Positions 14,165 to 20,680 of a stretch of DNA of 64,000 bases are shown piece after piece; the stretch's first letter is position 1; every line of letters starts with the position of its first letter. Source of the stretch: Saxibacter everestensis (lineage in GTDB: Bacteria; Actinomycetota; Actinomycetes; Actinomycetales; Brevibacteriaceae). Both the position numbers and the translations under genes were made by a program. The notes under the pieces were generated by a model. The model was given only the letters and a program-made list of their open reading frames with translations. It made no database searches and had not been told where the DNA came from. The DNA is taken from the NCBI RefSeq assembly GCF_025787225.1, contig NZ_CP090958.1, positions 3,706,550-3,770,549 on the forward strand, in the 5' to 3' direction.

Positions 14165-15598
14165 ATGCATGAGGTCCTGGCGAACCTGCCCGAGGTACTC
14201 CGTATCGATGACGCGAACGAGCGTATCCGTACTTCTCACCAGTCGACCGGGCGCCGGATCGCCTTGCTGGACGACGACCCGACCGGTTCACAGACCGTGC
14301 ATGGAGTCAGCGTGGTGATGGTTTTCGACCGGGACGAGTACCGGTCGGCCCTGGCAGAGCCCGGGTCGGAGTGCTTCATTCTCACGAATACCCGTGGCCT
14401 CGACGAGCCGGAAGCGGTCGACCTCAACCGCCGGATCGCGGCGGACCTCTTTGCCATCGGAGCGGAACTGGATGCGCCGGTGTCGCTCGTTTCGCGCAGC
14501 GACTCCACCCTGCGCGGGCACGTCGTTGCGGAAATGCGGGCACTGAACAGCGCGTCGATTCTGGCGACGGGGGCCGGCTTCGACGGCATTCTGTTCGCGC
14601 CGGCATTCTTCGAGGCCGGCAGGTTCACCGTCGATGACGTGCACTACGCCGGGCATGGCGATGACGCGCAGCCGGTCGGTGAGACCGAGTTCGCCAGGGA
14701 TGCGACATTCGGCTACTCCTCGTCGAACCTCCGCGAGTTCATCGCCGAAAAGTCGGCGGGCGAGATCCGAGCCAGCGACGTGCTCAGCCTGAGTCTCGAT
14801 GACATCCGGATCGGCGGACCGGAGCGGGTCGCCGAGATCCTGTTGACTGCCTCGGATGCGCAGTTCATCGTGGTGAACGCCACCTGCTACGAAGACCTCG
14901 AGGTCGTTCTGCTCGGCGTGCTGGAGGCGGAAAAGTCCGGGAAGGTGTTCGCCTACCGGGCGGGCCCGTCGATTGCCCGGCCGCTCGCCGGCATCGAGGC
15001 GAAGGATCCGCTGACCGCGACGGACATCTTCGACGGCGGTGCGCCGGAAGGCAAGTCGCACGGCCTGGTCGTCGTCGGCTCGCACGTCGGCCTCACCAGC
15101 AGACAGGTCAAGGTCGCCCAGGATCGGTGCGGTCTGGTCGAGGTTGACCTCGACGTCAACAAGATCGTGGACGTCAACACCCGCGAGCAGTATCTCGCCG
15201 AGGCGGTTGCCAAAGTGCAGAAGCTGCTGGCCGAGAACGACGTGCTGGTCTACACCAGCCGTGACCTGGTGCGCGGCATCGACGAAAAGGACTCGCTGCG
15301 GATCGCCCGTACCGTGTCTTCGGCAGTTAATCAGGTCGTGCGCGGCGCGCTCGAAGTTCAGCCGCGCTGGGTTATCGCCAAGGGTGGTATCACAAGCCAT
15401 GAGGTCGCCGTCGAAGGTCTCGGCATCCGCCGCGCCACCGTGCTCGGCCAGCTGTTCCGCGGACTGGTCTCGGTGCTGAGCCCGAAGGCGGCGTTGCCGC
15501 AATCAATCGGCGTGCCCTACGTGGTCTTCGCCGGAAACGTCGGCACCGAGCAGAGTCTTGCCGACGCCATCGACATCTTCACCGGCACGAAATCCTAA
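14165..15598 (+). CDS. Four-carbon acid sugar kinase family protein (DUF1537)
   Basis: 477 residues with the two domains of the family: the N-terminal substrate domain (ALLDDDPTGSQT at about residues 32-43, SRSDSTLRGH at about 112-121) and the C-terminal nucleotide-binding domain (GGITSHEVAVEGLGI at about 406-420, FAGNVGT near the end). Members phosphorylate D-threonate, D-erythronate, 2-oxo-tetronate or related acids with ATP. The start ATG 14165 was chosen for the N-terminus typical of the family; the frame is open for another 190 codons into the permease gene but that part is a shadow. It is followed at 30 nt by the dehydrogenase. Confidence 0.87.
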   Translation: MHEVLANLPEVLRIDDANERIRTSHQSTGRRIALLDDDPTGSQTVHGVSVVMVFDRDEYRSALAEPGSECFILTNTRGLDEPEAVDLNRRIAADLFAIGAELDAPVSLVSRSDSTLRGHVVAEMRALNSASILATGAGFDGILFAPAFFEAGRFTVDDVHYAGHGDDAQPVGETEFARDATFGYSSSNLREFIAEKSAGEIRASDVLSLSLDDIRIGGPERVAEILLTASDAQFIVVNATCYEDLEVVLLGVLEAEKSGKVFAYRAGPSIARPLAGIEAKDPLTATDIFDGGAPEGKSHGLVVVGSHVGLTSRQVKVAQDRCGLVEVDLDVNKIVDVNTREQYLAEAVAKVQKLLAENDVLVYTSRDLVRGIDEKDSLRIARTVSSAVNQVVRGALEVQPRWVIAKGGITSHEVAVEGLGIRRATVLGQLFRGLVSVLSPKAALPQSIGVPYVVFAGNVGTEQSLADAIDIFTGTKS

Positions 15599-15628
15599 AA
15601 CGCCCCCTCCGGACAGAAGGTACCCACC

Positions 15629-16501
15629 ATGTCAAAAATCGCTTGGATCGGCCTCGGAGCCATGGGTTTCCCGATGGCCGGCTGCCTGGGTAGGGCAGGA
15701 CTCGATGTCACCGCCTTCGATATAGCTCCCGGCCGGGCGCAGCAGCTCTCGGAGTTCGGCGTCAAGGCTGCAGGATCCGCCGAGGCAGCCGTAGCTGAGG
15801 CCGACGTGGTGGCGCTGATGGTGGCGACTCCGGCGCAGGTGGACAGTGTGCTGTTCGGAGAGTCCGACCTCGCCGCCGCAATCCCGGCCGGCGCGATCGT
15901 GCTGGTCATGGCCACCGTCGGGCCGGAGCCGGTCGCGGACTGGACGGCTAAGCTTGCCGGCCGCGGCGTGCGCATCGTCGACGCTCCGGTATCCGGCGGT
16001 GTAGCCCGCGCCGGGACGGGCGAGTTGCTGATGATGGTTTCCGGGGACCCGGAGGATGTCGCCGTGGTGCGTCCGCTGCTGGAGGCGATGGCGTCACATG
16101 CACCCGTGGTCGGCGCGGTTCCTGGCGAGGGCCAGAAGATGAAGCTGGTCAATCAGCTGCTGTGCGGCGTGCACATAGCGGTGGCGGGTGAGGCACTCGC
16201 GTTCGCCGAGCGGCTCGGGCTCGATATCGGGGCTACCTGGGAGGTGCTCCGGCATGGCGCCGCGAACTCCTTCATGTTCTCCGACCGCGGCGAGCGAATG
16301 GTCAATGAGGAGTTCGACGTGGCGAAGAGTGCGATCGATATCTTCGTCAAAGACATGGGGCTGGTTGTGGACGCGGCCGAGCAGAACGGCTTCGCCGCCC
16401 CGATTGCGGATGCTGCGAAAGTGCTGTATCTCGAAGGCGCGGCCGCCGAGATGGGCCGCAAGGACGACTCGAGCGTGCTGGAGATCTACCGCAACCGCTA
16501 G
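15629..16501 (+). CDS. NAD-binding 3-hydroxyacid dehydrogenase (LtnD/GarR-like)
   Basis: 290-residue beta-hydroxyacid dehydrogenase. The Rossmann motif is GLGAMG (about residues 8-13), the substrate loop DAPVSGGVARAGTGEL lies at about 118-133, and the catalytic Lys is in GQKMKLVNQ (about 171). It would oxidise a 3- or 2-hydroxy acid such as threonate or hydroxyisobutyrate, or reduce tartronate semialdehyde. Next to a DUF1537 kinase, L-threonate-type oxidation is the best guess, since LtnD-OtnK pairs are known. The aldolase OtnC usually found with them is missing here. Confidence 0.85.
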   Translation: MSKIAWIGLGAMGFPMAGCLGRAGLDVTAFDIAPGRAQQLSEFGVKAAGSAEAAVAEADVVALMVATPAQVDSVLFGESDLAAAIPAGAIVLVMATVGPEPVADWTAKLAGRGVRIVDAPVSGGVARAGTGELLMMVSGDPEDVAVVRPLLEAMASHAPVVGAVPGEGQKMKLVNQLLCGVHIAVAGEALAFAERLGLDIGATWEVLRHGAANSFMFSDRGERMVNEEFDVAKSAIDIFVKDMGLVVDAAEQNGFAAPIADAAKVLYLEGAAAEMGRKDDSSVLEIYRNR

Positions 16502-16531
16502 CCGTTGCCCTGCTTAGGGCAGGATGGCGTC

Positions 16532-17290
16532 ATGAATGGTATCGGCGCGCAGGTCACCCTGGTCACCGGAGGAACCCGAGGCATCGGGGCAGCGATTTCA
16601 CTTGAGCTCGCCCGCGCGGGACACGACATCGTGGCGAGCTTTCACAGCGACGACGGCGCGGCGGAGGCATTGCGTGCGCATGTCTTAGAGCTTGGCCGCC
16701 GGTGTCTGACCGTTCGCGCCGATGTGGCGACCGCAGCCGGTGTCGAGCAGCTGTTTGACGCCGCCCTCGATGAGTTCGGCTACCTGACCGGCCTGGTCAA
16801 CAACGCCGGTGCGACGATGCATGTTGGTGCGCTCGCCGGCACTCCGGCTGAAGTGATCCGCAGCGTGATCGACGTCAACCTGACCGGCACCATTCTGTGC
16901 GCTCGCCGGGCGGTTCAAGCCATGTCGACCGAGAGTGGTGGACGTGGCGGCACCATCGTGAACATTTCGTCCGCGGCGGCCACTCTTGGTTCGGCAGGGG
17001 AGTACGTGCATTACGCGGCCGCCAAAGCAGGTGTGGATGCCCTGACATTGGGCCTGGCCAGGGAGGTTGCTGCCGCCGGCATCCGGGTCAACGGAGTAGC
17101 ACCCGGCACGATCAGAACCGGTATCCATGCCGCCGCTGGCGATCCCGGCCGCCCGGACCGGGTCGCTGCCCGGGTTCCGCTCGGCAGGGCGGGTGAGCCT
17201 GAGGATATCGCACCCACAGTTGCGTACCTGTTCACGCCGGCGGCGGCCTATATCACCGGCACAACGATCCGGGTTGCCGGCGGACTCTGA
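16532..17290 (+). CDS. Short-chain dehydrogenase/reductase
   Basis: 252-residue classical SDR. Cofactor motif TGGTRGIG (about residues 11-18), NNAG at about 89-92, the catalytic Ser in NISSAAA and the YAAAK pair at about 162-166 are all present. The closest look is to 3-oxoacyl-ACP-reductase-like (FabG-type) enzymes, but in this operon it more likely acts on a sugar or sugar acid. ATG 16532 is used; a start 27 nt upstream would add nine residues before the cofactor fold. Confidence 0.85.
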   Translation: MNGIGAQVTLVTGGTRGIGAAISLELARAGHDIVASFHSDDGAAEALRAHVLELGRRCLTVRADVATAAGVEQLFDAALDEFGYLTGLVNNAGATMHVGALAGTPAEVIRSVIDVNLTGTILCARRAVQAMSTESGGRGGTIVNISSAAATLGSAGEYVHYAAAKAGVDALTLGLAREVAAAGIRVNGVAPGTIRTGIHAAAGDPGRPDRVAARVPLGRAGEPEDIAPTVAYLFTPAAAYITGTTIRVAGGL

Positions 17291-17376
17291 CTTCCCGGGC
17301 CTGGCCCGCTGCCATCGCTCCCGGCACCTCAGCCGGAGCAGGAGTATCGGCGGTCGGGGCATGCCAGGCCCGGACG

Positions 17377-17461
17377 TTTGCAGGAGCTGACTCACCGGTA
17401 ACCCAGCAAATCTCACCATCCGAGCAGAATTCCCACCCGAAACCGGCCTAGCTCCTGCAAT
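17377..17461. repeat. MITE-like 84-bp repeat, copy 1
   Basis: Element with inverted ends TTGCAGGAGCT (17378-17388) and AGCTCCTGCAA (17450-17460). Another copy of the same length lies at 18540-18624, in the same direction; the left 30 bp and both ends are best conserved. Non-autonomous transposon-like or REP-like repeat. Confidence 0.65.
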
Positions 17462-17516
17462 TGTCGTGCCCGTCCTCCGACTCTCTTGGGCTGGGGTGCA
17501 CCTTGAGCGGGAATTC

Positions 17517-17558
17517 CAAAGATACGTTTGCAAATAAACAGTTGCAAAGGAATCTTTG
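17517..17558. promoter_or_regulatory. Nested co-centred palindrome, probable ArsR-like operator
   Basis: Outer arms CAAAGAT (17517-17523) and ATCTTTG (17552-17558), and inner arms TTTGCAA (17527-17533) and TTGCAAA (17542-17548), share exactly one centre at 17537.5. It lies 18 nt before the start of the winged-helix regulator, so autoregulation is likely. Confidence 0.6.
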
Positions 17559-17576
17559 TAAGGCTAGGGTTCCGGT

Positions 17577-18182
17577 ATGACCATTCCTAAATCGGCCGAC
17601 ATGAGGGGACGCACTGTTGACTCGTCGTCACTCAAGGGCCTCGCGCACCCGCTCCGGATTCGCATCCTTGAGACGTTGTGGAGTTACGGCGCCAATACGT
17701 CCTGCGGATTGGCAGAGCGGCTTGGCGAATCGAGTGGATCGACCAGCTATCACCTTCGGCAGCTGGCACGACACGAATTCATCCGCAAAGTCGAAGGCAA
17801 GGGAACCAAGCGGGAGTGTTGGTGGGAAGTGATGCCGGGCGGACTCACCCTTGCGACTCCGGACCTCGCGACCGATCCCGCCACCCGCGCGGCATCGCAA
17901 CTGGTCTCCCGCGAGTTCGAAGACACTCGCCAGCAGGCATTGAGTCACTTCGTAGTCAATGGCTTCGAGCTACTCCCCAAACACTGGGTCGACGCCAGCA
18001 CGATAACGACCGCCCACTTCAAGCTGACCAGCAAGCAGCTGGCGGAGATCTCGGCGGAGTTCGAGAAGTTTCATGATTCGGTGCTCGCGAAGTATCGCGG
18101 GCAGGACGAGCCAGGCGCACGTCCGGTACAGGTTCACATCAACGCGTTTCCACTTATTGATGGAGAGGAAAACCCGTCATGA
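17577..18182 (+). CDS. ArsR-like winged-helix regulator
   Basis: 201 residues. The N-terminal winged helix spans about residues 18-85 (LKGLAHPLRIRILETL, SGLAERLGESSGSTSYHLRQLAR-like, with the recognition helix STSYHLRQL, and the wing KGTKRECWWEV). The C-terminal half (about 100-190) is helical with aromatic residues and would bind a ligand or mediate dimerisation; no Cys metal site is visible. An extended palindrome lies directly upstream, and a small gene overlaps its stop by 4 nt. Both genes are bracketed by MITE-like repeats. Confidence 0.82.
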   Translation: MTIPKSADMRGRTVDSSSLKGLAHPLRIRILETLWSYGANTSCGLAERLGESSGSTSYHLRQLARHEFIRKVEGKGTKRECWWEVMPGGLTLATPDLATDPATRAASQLVSREFEDTRQQALSHFVVNGFELLPKHWVDASTITTAHFKLTSKQLAEISAEFEKFHDSVLAKYRGQDEPGARPVQVHINAFPLIDGEENPS

Positions 18183-18418
18183 CAATGCTGCTTGACGTTC
18201 CGTCGGCTCGGATCCGAGAGGCTTATCCGACGTCGGACCACGCCAGCGTTCGGGCTCGCGGCATGAGCCGGGCGGCAATCTTGTTCGGCAGTGCCGTGGT
18301 GAATTGGGGACGACGCAGGGCGCTGGCGAGCGCGGATCCAAGGGAGATTGTGTTCGAGCTGCGCGATGACCAGGCCCGGACGGCGGCCGCCGAGCGCTTC
18401 AGTGCCCTGTTGCCTTAA
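18179..18418 (+). CDS. Small protein of unknown function coupled to the ArsR-like regulator
   Basis: 79 residues, starting at an ATG that overlaps the regulator's stop (ATGA). The middle (SRAAILFGSAVVNWGRRRA) is weakly hydrophobic and followed by Arg residues; the ends are charged. No known domain was recognised. The overlap means it is very likely translated together with the regulator. A stem-loop follows its stop by 12 nt. Confidence 0.6.
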   Translation: MTMLLDVPSARIREAYPTSDHASVRARGMSRAAILFGSAVVNWGRRRALASADPREIVFELRDDQARTAAAERFSALLP

Positions 18419-18429
18419 ACTTCGAAGTT

Positions 18430-18455
18430 CGTCCCGACGAAAGCCGGTCGGGACG
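18430..18455 (+). terminator. Terminator-like stem-loop
   Basis: CGTCCCGAC (18430-18438) and GTCGGGACG (18447-18455) form a perfect 9-bp stem with an 8-nt loop just after the small gene. There is no T tract. Confidence 0.55.
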
Positions 18456-18539
18456 TGCCAGCCAGGGGGTGCGACTGTGCCCTGGCGGGCCGCGCCAGCC
18501 TAAGGTTGGCGACTCCAGCGGCGAGGCGGCCCGGCGACT

Positions 18540-18624
18540 TTTGCAGCAGCTAACTCGTCGGTAACCTGCCAGTTCTCACTATCTGGGCGGATTGGGACGG
18601 CGATTCACCGCCAGCTCCTGCAAA
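18540..18624. repeat. MITE-like 84-bp repeat, copy 2
   Basis: Starts TTTGCAGCAGCT and ends AGCTCCTGCAAA (18613-18624), so the ends are inverted repeats with one mismatch. It has the same length and orientation as copy 1 at 17377-17461. Confidence 0.65.
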
Positions 18625-18644
18625 TGTCCCGCCTGACAGTGCGG

Positions 18645-18902
18645 CTAACGGCCGACCGTCATCCGTCGTCCGGGAAGAGTTCCTCCCCATACGCCGGTTG
18701 GCTCGGCTGCTACTCGGGCGTACTTGGCACAGGCTTGTAGCGCGGGGCAGGAATTGCACATGGCAGCGGCCTTGCGCATCGTGGCTTTCTCTGGTGTCTG
18801 CCAGTAATCGGGCATTGCCTGACAGGGGGTTTGAACTGTTTCGAGCACCTTTGCGAGGCGTTCCCAAGCGGGTATAGCGGTGTCGGGGATGTTGACGTCC
18901 AC
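18645..18902 (-). CDS. WhiB-family Fe-S transcriptional regulator
   Basis: 85-residue WhiB-like protein, a family found in actinobacteria and their phages. Four Cys ligands for a 4Fe-4S cluster are visible: C27 (QTPCQAM), C49, C52 (MCNSCPA) and C58 (ACAKYA), with the expected CxxC and Cx5C spacing. The GVWGG turn and a basic tail (PGRRMTVGR) follow. WhiB proteins bind the primary sigma factor and respond to redox or NO. The start is a GTG preceded by CTGGAG. Confidence 0.92.
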   Translation of the reverse strand: MDVNIPDTAIPAWERLAKVLETVQTPCQAMPDYWQTPEKATMRKAAAMCNSCPALQACAKYARVAAEPTGVWGGTLPGRRMTVGR

Positions 18903-19132
18903 GTGTTACTCCAGATCTTCGGACGGTCCCTTGCCGTCCGTACGTACCTGACGCTAAGCCGCTCGCGTTACTCCTATGTAAAACGAACGTTTCCACAGTG
19001 GTCTTCTTCAACCAGGGAGCCCATGTGCGCCACGTCACACCATACAGACATTGTCCCGGAGCCCCAAGAATAGATCGAGGATCGATGTTTACCCGCGCTA
19101 CAGAGGCCGCGGTCCGCGGCGACCGATGCCGG
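18903..19132. other. Intergenic region between divergent genes
   Basis: Promoter region of whiB-like gene and of the YdcF-like gene. A short inverted repeat GACGG-tcccttg-CCGTC is seen at 18921-18937. No other gene was seen; the remaining part up to 19272 holds a direct repeat. Confidence 0.35.
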
Positions 19133-19235
19133 GGTCCTGCTGAACCGCTGCGGCGACCGAAGCCGCGACCGATTCCGGGTCATGCTGCGACCGAGGCCAC
19201 GGTCCTGCCGAGCCGCTGCGGCGACCGATGCCGCG
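19133..19235. repeat. 35-bp direct repeat, two copies
   Basis: 19133-19167 and 19201-19235 differ at three positions and have a 68-nt period. They contain the word CGGCGACCGA, which also recurs in shortened form between the copies. GC-rich simple repeat of unknown role upstream of the YdcF-like gene. Confidence 0.6.
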
Positions 19236-19272
19236 GACGACGCGGGCGCCGCGAAACGCTAGGCTCGTACTC

Positions 19273-19926
19273 ATGGCGGACCTCGGCAGGATACTTGGCC
19301 TTGTTGTGCTGGCCACGGCCGCAGCCGCCTGTACCGCGCAGGTATTGCGCGGAAAGTTCGTGTCGCCCAGGGCGGCACCGCCGGCGCACGCGGACGCCGT
19401 GATCGTGCTGGGCGGGATATACCGGGAACGCGTGCCGGTGGGGATTTCGCTGGTCGAAAACGGTGTCAGCGATCAGCTGATCCTTTCGGTGCAGAGGCCC
19501 TCTGAGGCGAACGCCATCACCATCCGCCGTCGCTCGCGAAGCGAGGCAGCACATCGCCAGGTGCTGATCGGAACGTTCATTCCGCCGTCGGATGACACCA
19601 GAGGTGAGGCGCAGGCAATTGCCGAGCTGGTCCGGCGGCACGGCTGGGGCAGCATTGCCGTGGTCACCTCGAGCTATCACATTGCCCGGGCGCGACGGGT
19701 GATTGAGGCGCAGGTGCGCAGCCCGGCATCGGGCGGCGCGGGAGCGGGGCCCGCTCGTCCGGTCCGGATCCACATGGTGGCGTCGCGGCCATGGATGAAC
19801 GGCTGGCGCTGGGCCCGCCGGATGGCGATCGAGCCGCTCGGCATCCTGCGCGATGTCGTATTTCCGCCGTCGCGACTGAACCGGCCGGATATCCACGAAA
19901 CGCGCCGAAAGGCTGAACTCAAGTAG
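19273..19926 (+). CDS. YdcF-like DUF218 protein
   Basis: 217 residues. An N-terminal membrane helix (about residues 4-25) leads to a DUF218/ElyC-SanA-YdcF domain: ADAVIVLGG at about 40-48, SLVENGVSDQLILSV at about 58-72, GTFIPPSDDTRGEAQ (about 98-112, with the conserved Thr-Glu-region) and SIAVVTSSYHIARARRV (about 127-143). Family members act at the membrane in envelope processes, often with unknown chemistry. The ATG at 19273 gives a normal membrane-anchored N-terminus; the 15 residues before it are repeat-derived. Confidence 0.8.
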   Translation: MADLGRILGLVVLATAAAACTAQVLRGKFVSPRAAPPAHADAVIVLGGIYRERVPVGISLVENGVSDQLILSVQRPSEANAITIRRRSRSEAAHRQVLIGTFIPPSDDTRGEAQAIAELVRRHGWGSIAVVTSSYHIARARRVIEAQVRSPASGGAGAGPARPVRIHMVASRPWMNGWRWARRMAIEPLGILRDVVFPPSRLNRPDIHETRRKAELK

Positions 19927-19982
19927 GCTTAATAGGTGATATTCGAGAATGACCGCGTGCCCCGATCCGCCGGGAGCGCGAC

Positions 19983-20585
19983 GTGAGCAAAACTGAGCCA
20001 GGCAGCCCGACGCAGCGCACCGCCGCCGGGCCGATCAGGTTCTACCAGATCTTGCTGTGCCGCGGAGTTCTCGGCGTCATTTTCGGGGTTGCAACCATCT
20101 TCTGGCCGCGGGACGACAGCAACCCGCTCGACCTTGAAATGCCGATGGGTATCGTCGATGGAGTCATCGGTTGCTACCTGCTGGCGACCGTCGTGCTGCT
20201 CGGTTGGCAGTCCCGGCATCCGGGCGTGGCGCCAAGACTCCGGGTCTTCGCCATCATCCAGGCCGTCGTCGCCCTGCTGGCGGCAATCGGACTCCTGACT
20301 TTCACCGGTGATCAGCAGACCCTGCAGCTCGTCGTAGGTGCCTGGGCTCTGCTCAATGGACTGCTTGAAATGTTCTCCTGGCTTGAGGTTCGCGGCCGGT
20401 ACCGAGGTGCGCAGGACTTCGTCGTGACCGCCGGCCTGTTCCTCGTGCTGGCGGCCGTGCTGTTCTTCGTGCCCCGGATCGGCGCGCTTTCGGTGCTCGG
20501 ACTGACCGGAGCGGTTGCACTGATGAGCGGCGTGCTGTTTGTGCTGGGCGGGCTAACCGCGCGTAGGCTAGTCCGGACCGGCTAA
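19983..20585 (+). CDS. Multi-pass membrane protein (HdeD/DUF308-like)
   Basis: 200 residues with about six hydrophobic segments in three pairs, starting with RFYQILLCRGVLGVIFGVATI and ending FVLGGLTARRLVRTG. The pattern (short pairs of helices, Trp-Ala-Leu-Leu-Asn-Gly motif WALLNGLLEMFSWLEVRG) resembles the DUF308/HdeD acid-resistance membrane family. Starts with GTG. It stands between the YdcF-like gene and the trehalose enzyme, all in one direction. Confidence 0.68.
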   Translation: MSKTEPGSPTQRTAAGPIRFYQILLCRGVLGVIFGVATIFWPRDDSNPLDLEMPMGIVDGVIGCYLLATVVLLGWQSRHPGVAPRLRVFAIIQAVVALLAAIGLLTFTGDQQTLQLVVGAWALLNGLLEMFSWLEVRGRYRGAQDFVVTAGLFLVLAAVLFFVPRIGALSVLGLTGAVALMSGVLFVLGGLTARRLVRTG

Positions 20586-20680
20586 GAAATGTTCGCTTTA
20601 GTCGACCCACTGACATCGACCGATAAACCCGCCGCGGCAATGGCGCCCAGGCCTTTGATCCATTCCAGGAGCCATCGGAT

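Noticed and set aside
12723-14291. Long minus-strand open frame of 522 codons opposite the ACS permease
   Set aside because: Composition is charged and repetitive, with no domain; the plus-strand permease has clear family motifs, so this is an antisense shadow.
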